Positions 10,046-18,905 are shown, counted from the first letter of the stretch. The stretch is 64,000 bases of DNA from Planomicrobium sp. CPCC 101110 (GCF_007859395.1 NZ_VOHD01000006.1:434001-498000); one strand, 5' to 3'. The notes: generated by a model not told the origin, from the sequence alone. Translations and numbers: made by a program.

Positions 10046-11131
10046 TTATCCTGTTGGATAGATTTTCGCTTTTTCTTCGCCTTTCAATACGCGCACTGCC
10101 CCTTCAGCCAATGCTTGCAGTTCGTTCTCGCCGGGATAGACAGCCACGTCCGCAATCCAATTGACACGCTGGGAAATCGCTTCGACAAAGCCTTTCCCAT
10201 ATGCCAAGCCGCCTGTCAAAAGGATGGCATCGACCTGGCCTTTTAGAACGGCGCTTGCAGATCCGATTTCGCGAGCCACTTGATAGGCCATCGCTTCGTA
10301 TACAAGTTCAGCTTCTTTGTCGCCCTTTTGGATCCGTTTTTCAACGGTCACGGCGTCATTGGTTCCTAAATACCCGACCAATCCGCCTTGGCCGACCAGT
10401 TTCTTCATGATTTCCTGTCGGTAATACTGCCCTGAAAAACATAATTCCACCAAGTCGCCAGCCGGGACGGTTCCGGCGCGTTCCGGGCTGAAAGGCCCGT
10501 CGCCGTGAAGGCCGTTGTTGACTTCGATCACACGGCCGCCCGAGTGGACGCCGACTGTGATGCCGCCGCCCATATGGGTGACGACCAGATTCAATTCTTC
10601 GTATTTGCGGCCTTGGTCTTTGGCATAATGCCTGGCGACCGCTTTCTGGTTCAATGCGTGGAAAATCGATTTGCGCTCGATCATCGCAAAGCCCGAAATC
10701 CGGGCAATCGGATCAAGTTCATCGACAACTACCGGATCGACGATGAACGACGGGATATTCAAACCGCTTGCGATCTCAAAAGCGATGATGCCGCCTAAGT
10801 TGGACGCATGCTGGCCTGAATAGCCTCTCCGCAAATCTTCGAGCATCGCATCATTGACCGAATAGGTCCCGCCTTCGATCGGGCGGAGAAGCCCGCCCCT
10901 TCCGCATGCCGCGGAAAGGTTGGAGACGTTCATCCCTTCTTCATCCAGTGCTTCCAAAATCATTTTTTTGCGAAAAGCGTATTGGTCGATGATGGATGAA
11001 AAGCCGGAAATCGCCTCTGCATTGTGGCGGATGGTCTTTTCCATGATCAGGACATCGTTGTCAAAAACACCGATCTTAGTCGAAGTTGATCCAGGATTGA
11101 TGACTAGTACTCGATACAGCTGTTCTTGCAC
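10046..11131 (-). CDS. buk: Butyrate kinase family (branched-chain acyl kinase)
   Basis: Acetokinase-family enzyme converting acyl-phosphates to free acid plus ATP; with Ptb it releases branched-chain acids from acyl-CoA and conserves energy. 361 residues, the usual length. The N-terminal phosphate loop [11 protein letters not shown], the central [15 protein letters not shown] and the C-terminal LTGGLAYGK are visible. The start is GTG (11131) with GGAGG upstream; no ATG is available before the NPGSTS motif. Within the bkd operon its natural substrates are probably isobutyryl-, isovaleryl- and 2-methylbutyryl-phosphate rather than butyryl-phosphate; that part is inference. Confidence 0.94.
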   Translation of the reverse strand: MQEQLYRVLVINPGSTSTKIGVFDNDVLIMEKTIRHNAEAISGFSSIIDQYAFRKKMILEALDEEGMNVSNLSAACGRGGLLRPIEGGTYSVNDAMLEDLRRGYSGQHASNLGGIIAFEIASGLNIPSFIVDPVVVDELDPIARISGFAMIERKSIFHALNQKAVARHYAKDQGRKYEELNLVVTHMGGGITVGVHSGGRVIEVNNGLHGDGPFSPERAGTVPAGDLVELCFSGQYYRQEIMKKLVGQGGLVGYLGTNDAVTVEKRIQKGDKEAELVYEAMAYQVAREIGSASAVLKGQVDAILLTGGLAYGKGFVEAISQRVNWIADVAVYPGENELQALAEGAVRVLKGEEKAKIYPTG

Positions 11132-11152
11132 AGCGGCCCCTCCGTTCTGCCA

Positions 11153-12247
11153 TTAGCGTCTGCTAAGGATATTGTGTTCATTGCGCAAAAACTGGCTGCG
11201 TGAATTCCGGACGCGTGCGATGCGCTCTTCCGCCATGCGGTCAGCGGCGATATAGCTAGGGACATTATCGCGTTTTGAGATTTCGAATATTTTGGTGATG
11301 CTGTCGTATATGGTTTCAACGCGCTTCATCGCGCGTTCCTGGTTATAGCCGTACAGCTCATCTGCTACATTGATGACGCCGCCGGAGTTGATGACAAAGT
11401 CAGGAGTGTAGACTATGCCGCGCGCTTCCAGCTCGTCGCCGTGGCGGGCCTCTTTCAATTGGTTGTTCGCAGCTCCAGCCACCAGTTTCACTTTCAATTG
11501 AGGGATCGTTTCGTCGTTGATGATAGCCCCCATTGCGCAAGGAGCAAAAATGTCGGCATCCTGCGAATAGATTTCATTCGGCTCGACAGCTGTCGCCCCA
11601 AAGTCATTCACTGCCCGCTGTACGGATTCTTGGTTGATATCCGTGACAATCAGTTTTGCGCCTTCTTCGTGAAGGTGTTTGCACAGTGTATATGCAACAT
11701 TTCCTACGCCTTGCACAGCTACTGTTTTGCCTTCCAGCGAATCATCGCCGAATGCTTCCAGCGCCGCCGCTTTCATGCCCGTATACACGCCGTATGCTGT
11801 TACTGGAGAAGGGTTCCCTGATGAACCGAACGCTGGTGAAACCCCCGTTACAAAATCGGTTTCCTCACGGATCAAATCCATATCTGCAACAGTCGTGCCC
11901 ACATCTTCAGCTGTGATGTAGCGGCCATTCAAGCCTTGGATAAAGCGGCCGAATGCGCGGAACATCTCTTCGTTCTTGTCTTTCAACGGGTCTCCGATGA
12001 TCACCGTTTTTCCGCCGCCCAGGTTAAGGCCGGCCGCTGCATTTTTGTAGGTCATTCCGCGCCCTAGGCGGATGGCATCTTCAATCGCTTCTTCTTCTGT
12101 TGCATAGTTCCACATGCGGGTCCCGCCAAGCGCAGGCCCGAGTGTCGTATCATGGATGCAGATGATCGCTTTCAAGCCTGAATTTTTATCTTGGCAAAAA
12201 ATCAATTGCTCATAGTCGTGCTCTTCCATCTTTTTGAAAATTTCCAT
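11153..12247 (-). CDS. bcd: Leucine dehydrogenase
   Basis: NAD-dependent oxidative deamination of leucine, valine and isoleucine to 2-keto acids, feeding the Bkd complex. 364 residues of the Glu/Leu/Phe/Val dehydrogenase family. The substrate loop [11 protein letters not shown], the catalytic Lys in [14 protein letters not shown] and the Rossmann motif [12 protein letters not shown] are visible. ATG start with TAGGAGG upstream. Lies between ptb and buk as in the B. subtilis operon. Confidence 0.96.
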   Translation of the reverse strand: MEIFKKMEEHDYEQLIFCQDKNSGLKAIICIHDTTLGPALGGTRMWNYATEEEAIEDAIRLGRGMTYKNAAAGLNLGGGKTVIIGDPLKDKNEEMFRAFGRFIQGLNGRYITAEDVGTTVADMDLIREETDFVTGVSPAFGSSGNPSPVTAYGVYTGMKAAALEAFGDDSLEGKTVAVQGVGNVAYTLCKHLHEEGAKLIVTDINQESVQRAVNDFGATAVEPNEIYSQDADIFAPCAMGAIINDETIPQLKVKLVAGAANNQLKEARHGDELEARGIVYTPDFVINSGGVINVADELYGYNQERAMKRVETIYDSITKIFEISKRDNVPSYIAADRMAEERIARVRNSRSQFLRNEHNILSRR

Positions 12248-12269
12248 TGTCAGTTCCTCCTAAAGGGTC

Positions 12270-13181
12270 TCATGAAATAGTTGATGAACAGATTGCCAAA
12301 GCGAGCGAAAACAATTTGCTGTCAGCGCTGTCAGCGCGGGATGTCAAGACAATCGGCGCTTTTGCCCCGGCGATGACGCCGCCCACTTTTGCGTTTGAAA
12401 AGTATACCAGTGATTTGTACAGGATGTTGCCGGATTCAATATTGGGCACGAGCAGGATATCGGCTTTGCCGGCAGTTTCTCCCAGTATCCCTTTGTGTTC
12501 GGCAGCCTTGGGCGAAATGGCGTTATCGAGCGCCAATGGGCCATCGATGATGCAGTCTGTAATTTGTCCGCGCCGGTTCATTGCTGTCAGGGCTGCGGCA
12601 TCGAGCGTGGCTTGCATGTTCGGGTTGACCACTTCAACCGCAGCAAGCGGCGCCACTATGGGCATATCAACTCCGACCGAACGCGCAATTTGAACGGCGT
12701 TTTGAATGATTTGCGCTTTTTGCTGAAGATCCGGTGAAATGTTCATCCCCGCATCAGTAATAAAAATCAATCGATCGAAACCTTGGATTTCAAACGCGGC
12801 CACATGGGATAAAACATTTCCCGTGCGCAGGCCGAAATCCGGATTCAAAACAGCTTTCAAAAGGACAGCTGTCGGTATATGGCCTTTCATCAGTACATTG
12901 GATTCATTCATGTAAACTGACTTCACGGCTTCTTTGGCAGCCTGGGCAGCGCCTTTGACGTGGAATGTCTGTATTCTCGGATGGTATTCCAAATGAGGAA
13001 AGCTGTTTTGGATCAATGCTTTTAGCTTCGACTCATCATCATACAATCGGAAACTGGCTAATCCATGCCCTAGAGCTAAACTTACAGCCTCCAGCACCGC
13101 GCTGTCAGCAGCTGCTGCAACCGCAACTGAATTTTCTTCGTTTTCCGAAATGCTGTCTACCAAATCGGTTAATGTGGTCAT
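12270..13181 (-). CDS. ptb: Phosphate butyryltransferase family
   Basis: Exchanges CoA for phosphate on butyryl- or branched-chain acyl-CoA, supplying the substrate of Buk. 303 residues from the chosen ATG (13181), which has GAGGTG upstream; the frame is open for another 40 codons, but those residues (including AGICKAERLK) lie across the regulatory region and are not family-like. The C-terminal segment GGVIAGAKAPIVLTSRADS is the family signature. First gene of the ptb-bcd-buk-lpdV-bkdAA-bkdAB-bkdB operon, so its leader controls the whole pathway. Confidence 0.93.
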   Translation of the reverse strand: MTTLTDLVDSISENEENSVAVAAAADSAVLEAVSLALGHGLASFRLYDDESKLKALIQNSFPHLEYHPRIQTFHVKGAAQAAKEAVKSVYMNESNVLMKGHIPTAVLLKAVLNPDFGLRTGNVLSHVAAFEIQGFDRLIFITDAGMNISPDLQQKAQIIQNAVQIARSVGVDMPIVAPLAAVEVVNPNMQATLDAAALTAMNRRGQITDCIIDGPLALDNAISPKAAEHKGILGETAGKADILLVPNIESGNILYKSLVYFSNAKVGGVIAGAKAPIVLTSRADSADSKLFSLALAICSSTIS

Positions 13182-13236
13182 TTTTGTCACCTCATTCCTT
13201 TTAATTAAAACAGATAAAACCTGCAGATATAAGGCA

Positions 13237-13250
13237 TGTAAGCGTTTTAT
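13237..13250 (+). promoter_or_regulatory. Candidate catabolite response element (CcpA site) in the ptb leader
   Basis: TGTAAGCGTTTTAT matches 8 of the 10 fixed positions of the cre consensus TGWAANCGNTNWCA. It lies 56 bases upstream of the ptb ATG, downstream of the phased TTGCA repeats, a position suited to a CcpA roadblock. Inference from sequence only. Confidence 0.5.
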
Positions 13251-13273
13251 TTCACTTTTCAGCCGTTCTGCCT

Positions 13274-13308
13274 TGCAAATTCCTGCAAAACCGTGCAACA
13301 ATTTGCAA
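13274..13308 (-). promoter_or_regulatory. Four TTGCA repeats phased at 10 bp, candidate operator of the bkd operon
   Basis: On the minus strand TTGCA occurs at 13308-13304, 13298-13294, 13288-13284 and 13278-13274, exactly one helical turn apart, in the 132-base gap between bkdR and ptb. No TGGCAC-N5-TTGCA sigma-54 promoter is seen in this gap; start-to-start spacing of the repeats is 10, one short of the 11 between the -24 and -12 blocks. A matching pair is upstream of bkdR. Probable activator array, likely for BkdR. Confidence 0.55.
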
Positions 13309-13313
13309 AACGG

Positions 13314-15359
13314 CTAGCTTAAACCATATTTTTCTAATTTGTAATATAATGTCCGAAGCGAAATTTCAAGTTGTTTGGCGGTCTTTGATTTATTGCCTTT
13401 GAATTGTGTAAGGGCATGATGCAAAATTGCCCGTTCTACCGTATCAAGCTGTTCCTGAAGCGGAACCGACGCTTCGACGACCACTTCATTTTTCGCTTCC
13501 GCCGCTTTCAGCATATTCAACGGAATATGTTCTTCTGTCAGTACGTGTTCATGCATCTGCATGAAAATCATCGACCGGCTGATGACGTTTTCAAGTTCCC
13601 TTACATTTCCCGGCCAATCATAAACACGCAAACGCTGCAGCGCTTTGTCGGTGATCGCCTCAACTTTCCGGCCATACTCCTGGTTGAGCTTCAACAGCAA
13701 TCGTTCGGCTATGCTCGGAATGTCCTGCTTGCGGCTCCGCAGCGGCGGTATGAGAATGGGCATGCGGTTCAGCCGGTAGTACAGATCCTCGCGGAATGTC
13801 CCGTCAAGCAGCGCTTTCTCCATATTGGCATTGGTCGACGCAATGACCCGGACATTGACCGGAATCGGCTTTGTCCCGCCTACGCGAAGCGTCTCATGCT
13901 CCTGCAGAACTCGCAGCAGCTTGCTTTGGATAGCAGGTGAAAGCTCCCCGATTTCATCAAGAAAAATGCTGCCATTGTTCGCTTCTTCAAAAAGACCGCG
14001 TTTTTCTCCGCTTTTGGCAAAAGGGACCACCCCTTCCTCATAGCCAAAAAGCTCGCCCTCCAGTATTTCCTCAGACAGCGCGGCGCAATTCACACGGACG
14101 AATTTGTTGAATTTCCGGTCGCTCGCGCTATGGATGGCATGGGCAAACAGTTCTTTTCCCGTCCCCGATTCGCCGCGCAGCAAAACGGTGACCAATGTCT
14201 GCGCGGCAAGTTTTGCCTGCTGCAGCGACAGCTGCATCTCGGAAGACAAGCCGACAATGTCATCAAATGTGTATTTCGATTCCAGCGTCCGGATGATGCT
14301 GCGCGCCCGGTCCAGCTCTTTCATCAAAGTCCGGATTTCGGTCGTATCATGGATAACGCCGACACTGCCCTTTAATTTGTTGTCGACAATGATCGGCGCC
14401 ACGTTGACGATCACTTCCCGGTTCGCCGGGCCGACTTTCATTTTTACGCCGCGGATCGGCTTGCGGGTTTTCAGCGCCTTGAAGTGCATGCTCTCCCCTT
14501 CGGAAATATCGGCGGATGCTGGCTGCCCGATGACATCTTCTGTCTGCAGCCCGGTAATGCGGGTGTAGGCAGGGTTGACGAGCAGGCCGTTCCCTTTTTC
14601 ATCCACGACCGATATGGCATCGTCGCTTGACTGGATGATCGCTTGCAGCATGGTTTGAATTTCTTTCAAATCCGTGATTTCCTCAGCCAAAGACACAACT
14701 TCCGTAATATCTTTAAACACAGCAAAAGCGCCGATAATTTCCCCGTGCTCATCAATCATGGGAAACCTGGAAGTGACTATTTTCGAACCGTTCTGCAGCT
14801 GCAGTTCCTTGTTCAATTCGGTCCGGCCGCTTTCATAGATCCGGGGAAGCTCGCTCATCGAAATCAATTCATGGATGTGCAGCCCAATGGAAGAAGCGAC
14901 ATCCACTTCCACCATGCGCGCTGCGCTTTTGTTCAAAAAGATGACGCGGCTGTTCTTGTTAATTCCGATCATGCCTTCTTCGATGGAATTGAAAATGATT
15001 TTCTGCTTATGGCTTTCTTCGCTTAGCCGGGCGATAAAATGCTCTTTTTCGTCCAGCAAGTTGACGAGCACATTTGCGATGCTGCCGGGTATGATAACCG
15101 TTTTTTTCGGAAAATGCATCTGCAGCTCCCGCTGGACTTCATCGCTGCCTGTTGCATTGAATGCGATATCAACGGCCGTTTTATCGAACTCATGAAAAAA
15201 TTCCGCAGTGCGTATGCCGTGTTTTTGCGCAGTATGGATGGCAGGCGCATTCAAGTTGATATCCACTACTCCATGGACATGCAGAAAATCAGATTCCAGA
15301 AGCATATTCAAAATGGCAGATCCGCCGACGCCTCCGCCGACAATCAGTACGTTTTGCAA
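13314..15359 (-). CDS. bkdR: BkdR-type NtrC-family transcriptional regulator with degenerate sigma-54 contact loop
   Basis: Probable activator of the downstream bkd operon. 681 residues: an N-terminal Rossmann-like domain (1-105, starting VLIVGGGVGG), two PAS-like domains (about 115-225 and 235-345), an AAA+ domain (about 365-590) with Walker A GESGTGKE and Walker B IFLDEIGE, and a C-terminal Fis-type helix-turn-helix. The loop that should read GAFTGA, needed to engage sigma-54, reads GVVPFA (443-448). Start is TTG (15359) with GGAGGGTG 12 bases upstream; an in-frame stop excludes an earlier start. The fold assignment is secure; the sigma-54 dependence known for B. subtilis BkdR is doubtful here. 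Confidence 0.88.
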   Translation of the reverse strand: MQNVLIVGGGVGGSAILNMLLESDFLHVHGVVDINLNAPAIHTAQKHGIRTAEFFHEFDKTAVDIAFNATGSDEVQRELQMHFPKKTVIIPGSIANVLVNLLDEKEHFIARLSEESHKQKIIFNSIEEGMIGINKNSRVIFLNKSAARMVEVDVASSIGLHIHELISMSELPRIYESGRTELNKELQLQNGSKIVTSRFPMIDEHGEIIGAFAVFKDITEVVSLAEEITDLKEIQTMLQAIIQSSDDAISVVDEKGNGLLVNPAYTRITGLQTEDVIGQPASADISEGESMHFKALKTRKPIRGVKMKVGPANREVIVNVAPIIVDNKLKGSVGVIHDTTEIRTLMKELDRARSIIRTLESKYTFDDIVGLSSEMQLSLQQAKLAAQTLVTVLLRGESGTGKELFAHAIHSASDRKFNKFVRVNCAALSEEILEGELFGYEEGVVPFAKSGEKRGLFEEANNGSIFLDEIGELSPAIQSKLLRVLQEHETLRVGGTKPIPVNVRVIASTNANMEKALLDGTFREDLYYRLNRMPILIPPLRSRKQDIPSIAERLLLKLNQEYGRKVEAITDKALQRLRVYDWPGNVRELENVISRSMIFMQMHEHVLTEEHIPLNMLKAAEAKNEVVVEASVPLQEQLDTVERAILHHALTQFKGNKSKTAKQLEISLRTLYYKLEKYGLS

Positions 15360-15387
15360 TTCTATTCACACCCTCCGTTTTTTGACA

Positions 15388-15402
15388 TGCAAAATTTTGC
15401 AA
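15388..15402 (-). promoter_or_regulatory. Pair of TTGCA repeats upstream of bkdR
   Basis: TTGCA at 15402-15398 and 15392-15388 on the minus strand, again exactly 10 bases apart, 29 bases upstream of the bkdR start. Together the two copies also read as an inverted pair (TGCAAAATTTTGCA). The same spacing as the array before ptb suggests a shared regulator, possibly BkdR autoregulation. Confidence 0.45.
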
Positions 15403-15434
15403 TTCTTTCTTAAGCGTACCGCAGTATTGAATTC

Positions 15435-15463
15435 TTGACAACTCCGGTGGAATTGGAAACAAT
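15435..15463 (+). promoter_or_regulatory. Candidate promoter of the DUF2627 gene
   Basis: TTGACA (15435-15440), 17-base spacer, AACAAT (15458-15463). The -35 is perfect. The predicted start site falls almost on the ribosome site AAGGAG (15471-15476), so the leader would be very short. Confidence 0.45.
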
Positions 15464-15483
15464 AGAGGTGAAGGAGTGGAAAC

Positions 15484-15717
15484 ATGGGACGTTTTCTAGC
15501 ATTTATAGTCTTGCTTATTCCTGGCATTATGGCTGCTTATGGCATAAAGCTTATGCGCGATACATTGTTCAATAAACTGCTGGAGCCTTTTCCGGCATTA
15601 TGGCTCCAATTTACTCTCGGCACGATTCTCGTTGTGCTTGGCATCGGTTTTTTTGCAGGTTTCCTGCTTAACCGCGACCGCAAAAAAGGCAATGTCCAAA
15701 AGAGATTCCAAAAATAA
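15484..15717 (+). CDS. DUF2627 small membrane protein
   Basis: 77 residues with two predicted membrane helices (about 5-22 and 42-63), separated by a short loop and followed by a strongly basic tail (NRDRKKGNVQKRFQK). I recognise it as a DUF2627-type protein; B. subtilis has a comparable small gene next to bkdR. No function is known to me. Divergent from bkdR, with its own ribosome site AAGGAG and a terminator immediately downstream, so it is a monocistronic unit. Confidence 0.82.
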   Translation: MGRFLAFIVLLIPGIMAAYGIKLMRDTLFNKLLEPFPALWLQFTLGTILVVLGIGFFAGFLLNRDRKKGNVQKRFQK

Positions 15718-15718
15718 A

Positions 15719-15752
15719 AGAGTTTCCGCCTCATTGCGGAAACTCTTTTTTT
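15719..15752 (+). terminator. Terminator of the DUF2627 gene
   Basis: Perfect 11-base stem (15719-15729 with 15736-15746), six-base loop, then a run of T. Starts one base after the stop codon. Confidence 0.92.
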
Positions 15753-16332
15753 CGTTCGGTTCCATTCCCAAAGAAAGAACCTTCCATCAATCAGATGCAG
15801 CGTTATCCAGGCTCGCCCTTATAATGGCAGTTCCCGGAGCCACTTTGATCGTCTTTCCGGAAATCCAAAGTTGGCGCTATCGGTTGCCGCCTCCCCTGAA
15901 TTCGCAGCCTCTTCTTCTGCAACGGCGGTCATTTGCATTTTCGCATGCGGCTTGTTCCTCTTCATCCAGGCCTTCTTCCAGTCCTTGACCGCATCCATGA
16001 TTTCTTAAGCCGGTTGTGCTTTCACTCCACAGGCTTCCAATAACAGCACCTTTCCAATAAAAAAACATCTAATTTACTTTCACGGAAACTCTATCCTTTC
16101 AAGTTTGACTTGAAATGCGCGAAAGGAAAAATCGGCTGCATCTCTTCTTATGGCAATTGGGATTGCGAAATCTTTGGACCTTTTTATTGACTGCTAAGCG
16201 CTTGCCGCCAAAGGCCGGCACCTGATTTTTAGACAGAATTCCATTCTTAGCAGGTTTCTTTTTTGTTTGTTTTCTGCCGAATTTTCCTTAAGTATTTTAT
16301 TACATTTAAATTGCCTGCAATCCCTTTCGTTC
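15753..16332. other. 580-base gap without a recognised gene
   Basis: No ORF with a ribosome site or family resemblance. A 59-codon minus-strand frame (15819-15998) exists but has no Shine-Dalgarno sequence. Two structured spots are visible: an inverted repeat TTTCAAG/CTTGAAA near 16098-16116 and the larger fold at 16191-16253. The region lies downstream of spo0A, so it may be decayed sequence. Confidence 0.6.
16191..16262 (+). other. Structured inverted repeat, possible small RNA or remnant
   Basis: CTGCTAAG (16191-16198) is complementary to CTTAGCAG (16246-16253). Between them is a second GC-rich hairpin (GCCGCC ... GGCCGGC, about 16205-16219). On the plus strand the outer stem is followed by a T-rich stretch like a terminator. 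Not an RNA family I recognise. Confidence 0.3.
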
Positions 16333-16371
16333 AAAAAAAATCCTGTCAAACTCGATGGTTTGACAGGATTT
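16333..16371 (-). terminator. Terminator of spo0A
   Basis: 14-base perfect stem (16338-16351 with 16358-16371), six-base loop, followed on the minus strand by a run of T, 20 bases after the spo0A stop. Confidence 0.92.
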
Positions 16372-16390
16372 TTATGGCTGGAAATAAATA

Positions 16391-17155
16391 TTATATGAGT
16401 TCGTTGTATTCGAATTTCAAGCTTTCCGCCACCATCCCGATAAATTGCGAATTCGGCGGCTTTGCTTCCAGATGCTCTTTGTTGTAGCCGAATATTTTCG
16501 AAAGCTGTTCGGTCTCATTATTATTCCATGCGATTTCAATGGCGTTGCGGATTGAACGCTCCACACGCGGCGGTGTCGTATCGAATTTTTTCGCCACTCC
16601 GGGATATAATGACTTGGTCACTTTATTCAGCATATCGGGTTCATCCAGAACAAGCGAAACCGCTTCTTGCAAATAAACATATCCTTTGAGATGCGGGGGA
16701 ATGCCAATTTCCTTGATGAAATTGTTGATCAGCTCGTCCCGCTGCTTTTTCTCGGTTTTCGGATCTGCCTGCATTTCCCGGTTCTGCATAATATGATTGA
16801 TCTGCATTGCGAGGCGTTCAGCATCAAAAGGTTTCATGATGAAATAAGACGCCCCGTACTCCGCGGCCTGGCTCATGATCGCTTCTTGTCCAAAGGCCGA
16901 CAGCATGATGACGGAAATAGCTTTCAAATCTTCGTCTTCTTTTATGGCATCAAGCACAGCAATGCCATCCAGATACGGCATGATGACATCGAGCAGCAGA
17001 ATGTCAACTTGGTGCTCCTTCAACATATCGATGCACATCTTGCCGTTGTATGCAATTGCCACCACTTCCATATTCGGCTGGCTGCTCAAATAATCGCTGA
17101 TAAGTTCCACCAATTCACGATTATCGTCCGCAATTGCAATTTTAATTTTGTCCAT
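16391..17155 (-). CDS. spo0A: Stage 0 sporulation/global response regulator Spo0A
   Basis: Phosphorelay-controlled transcription factor, master regulator of sporulation and stationary-phase genes in Bacillales. 254 residues: receiver domain (1-120) with acidic pair D10-D11, phospho-acceptor D56 in ILLLDVIMP and Lys in FIMKPFD; C-terminal DNA-binding domain (about 145-254) with VERSIRNAIEIAW as part of the recognition helices. Start chosen at ATG 17155 because AGGGGGAG is six bases away; the preceding TTG codon is too close. Only 34 bases from recN, with spoIVB missing between them. In this lineage it probably serves non-sporulation roles. Confidence 0.95.
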   Translation of the reverse strand: MDKIKIAIADDNRELVELISDYLSSQPNMEVVAIAYNGKMCIDMLKEHQVDILLLDVIMPYLDGIAVLDAIKEDEDLKAISVIMLSAFGQEAIMSQAAEYGASYFIMKPFDAERLAMQINHIMQNREMQADPKTEKKQRDELINNFIKEIGIPPHLKGYVYLQEAVSLVLDEPDMLNKVTKSLYPGVAKKFDTTPPRVERSIRNAIEIAWNNNETEQLSKIFGYNKEHLEAKPPNSQFIGMVAESLKFEYNELI

Positions 17156-17189
17156 CAACTTCTCCCCCTGGTGACTGTTTGATGCGAGA

Positions 17190-18887
17190 TTATCTCATTG
17201 TAAGTTTGCGGTCATGGGCAAGGGTCAGAAGCTCTTCCGCGTGCTGCAAGGTTAAATCCGTAATTTCTGCACCAGATAGCATCCGGCTCATTTCCTCGGT
17301 GCGTTCCCGTCCGCCAAGCTCATGGACAGCTGTAATGGTCCGCTGGTTTTCAACCCGCTTTTCAATGAACAAATGCTGGTCTGCCATTGCTGCCACTTGA
17401 GGCAAGTGGGAAATGCACAGCACTTGGGAGTGAATGGAGATCGCCGCGATCTTTTCCGCGATTGCCTGGGCAACACGCCCACTGACTCCTGTGTCCACTT
17501 CATCAAAAATGAGCGAAGTTACGCCTTGGTGTTTCGAGAAAATGGTTTTCAGCGCCAGCATCATGCGCGACAGCTCACCGCCGGAAGCCACTTTCGTCAG
17601 CGGTTTCAATGGTTCGCCCAAGTTGGTTGATATATAGAATGAAATGGCATCCCGTCCATTGCGGTCGAATTTATTGTTTGGCAGCTGCTCAAAATTCACT
17701 TCAAAAGATGCTTTGCCCATATGCAGCTCCTGCAATTGCTCCATGATGGCTTGGCCCAGTTTTTTGGCCGCCTTTTTCCGGAGCATGGTCAATTCCTCCG
17801 CCTCGATCCGAAGGTCTTCGGTCAATTCCTTCAACTTCTCCTGGTCAAGCTGGAGCCGTTTGTCGCGGTTCATCAGTTTGTCCAGTTCATCGGCCTGGGT
17901 TTCCTGGTAAAGCAGGATGTCTTCCACCGAGGCCCCGTATTTTCTTTTTAACGATTGGATCAACGCCAGCCGCTGCTCGATTTCGTTTAGCCGCTCAGGG
18001 TCGAATTCCATATCGTCAATAATCCGCTTGATTTCTGCCGCGACGTCTTGTATTTGGTAAAAAGCGCCGGACAGCGTTTCGGAATGGCTTGTGAACTGTT
18101 CATCGACAGACGCGGCGTGTTCCAATTCCGACATCGCCGAACCCACCCAGTCAAGCCCTTTGGATTCACCTTGGATCGCTTCATGCGCAGCAGAAACGGA
18201 TTCATAGATTTTATTGAAATTCTGGAGCTTTTTGCGTTCTTGCAGCAGTTCTTCGTCTTCGCCCGCAACCAGCTCTGCCGCCCCGATTTCGCGAAGCTGA
18301 AAAGTCAGCAGATCGATGCGCTGGGCTATTTGCTGCTCGTTTTCATTATAAGACGCAAATTCGCGTTTCAAGCGGCTGTATTTGTCATAGGTATGCGCAT
18401 AGCTTTCGCGCGCTTTTGTCAGGCTTCCCCCCGCAAACTGGTCCAGCAAATGCAAATGTTGCTTTTCATCCATCAATTCCTGGGTTTCGTGCTGACCATG
18501 AATATCGATCAAGACACCGCCTATTTCACGCAAGATGGATATTGTCACCAGCTTGCCATTGATTCGGCAGACATTTTTCCCTTTATCGTTCAATTCGCGC
18601 CGCAGCACAATGTCGCCGTCGCTTGCCGGAATGCCGAACTCTTCCATTTTTCGGAAAACGAGATGTTCATCGTTGTCGAGCGAAAACAAGCCTTCGATTT
18701 CGGCTTTTTTGGACCCGTGGCGGATAAACTCCTGGCTTCCGCGCCCTCCGGCCAACAGATGGACGGCGTCGATAATGATCGATTTACCGGCCCCTGTCTC
18801 ACCGGTCAGTACGGTCAAGCCTTCCGTGAAACTGACGGTCAATGCATCGATGATTGCAAAATTGCGAATGTCCAATTCCCTCAGCAT
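17190..18887 (-). CDS. recN: DNA repair protein RecN
   Basis: SMC-like ATPase recruited early to double-strand breaks. 565 residues: N-terminal ATPase half with Walker A GETGAGKS near 30-37, a central coiled coil (about 150-370) rich in Glu, Leu and Lys, and a C-terminal half with the ABC signature VASGGELSRM and Walker B SLIFDEVDTGVSGR. ATG start preceded by AGAGGTG. Downstream of argR as in Bacillus. Because spo0A follows within 34 bases, the two are probably co-transcribed. Confidence 0.96.
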   Translation of the reverse strand: MLRELDIRNFAIIDALTVSFTEGLTVLTGETGAGKSIIIDAVHLLAGGRGSQEFIRHGSKKAEIEGLFSLDNDEHLVFRKMEEFGIPASDGDIVLRRELNDKGKNVCRINGKLVTISILREIGGVLIDIHGQHETQELMDEKQHLHLLDQFAGGSLTKARESYAHTYDKYSRLKREFASYNENEQQIAQRIDLLTFQLREIGAAELVAGEDEELLQERKKLQNFNKIYESVSAAHEAIQGESKGLDWVGSAMSELEHAASVDEQFTSHSETLSGAFYQIQDVAAEIKRIIDDMEFDPERLNEIEQRLALIQSLKRKYGASVEDILLYQETQADELDKLMNRDKRLQLDQEKLKELTEDLRIEAEELTMLRKKAAKKLGQAIMEQLQELHMGKASFEVNFEQLPNNKFDRNGRDAISFYISTNLGEPLKPLTKVASGGELSRMMLALKTIFSKHQGVTSLIFDEVDTGVSGRVAQAIAEKIAAISIHSQVLCISHLPQVAAMADQHLFIEKRVENQRTITAVHELGGRERTEEMSRMLSGAEITDLTLQHAEELLTLAHDRKLTMR

Positions 18888-18905
18888 AATGATGTCACCT
18901 CTTTA

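Noticed and set aside
13270-13283. Possible sigma-54 promoter (GG-N10-GC) ahead of ptb
   Set aside because: Only the invariant dinucleotides match; the -24 and -12 flanks do not. The phased TTGCA repeats explain the sequence better.
13182-13301. Longer N-terminus for ptb
   Set aside because: The extra codons cover the phased repeats and the cre-like site; the later ATG has a good ribosome site and family-like length.
15819-15998. 59-codon minus-strand ORF in the gap after the DUF2627 gene
   Set aside because: No ribosome site, no recognisable family, no promoter. Could be a remnant, but not supportable as a gene.
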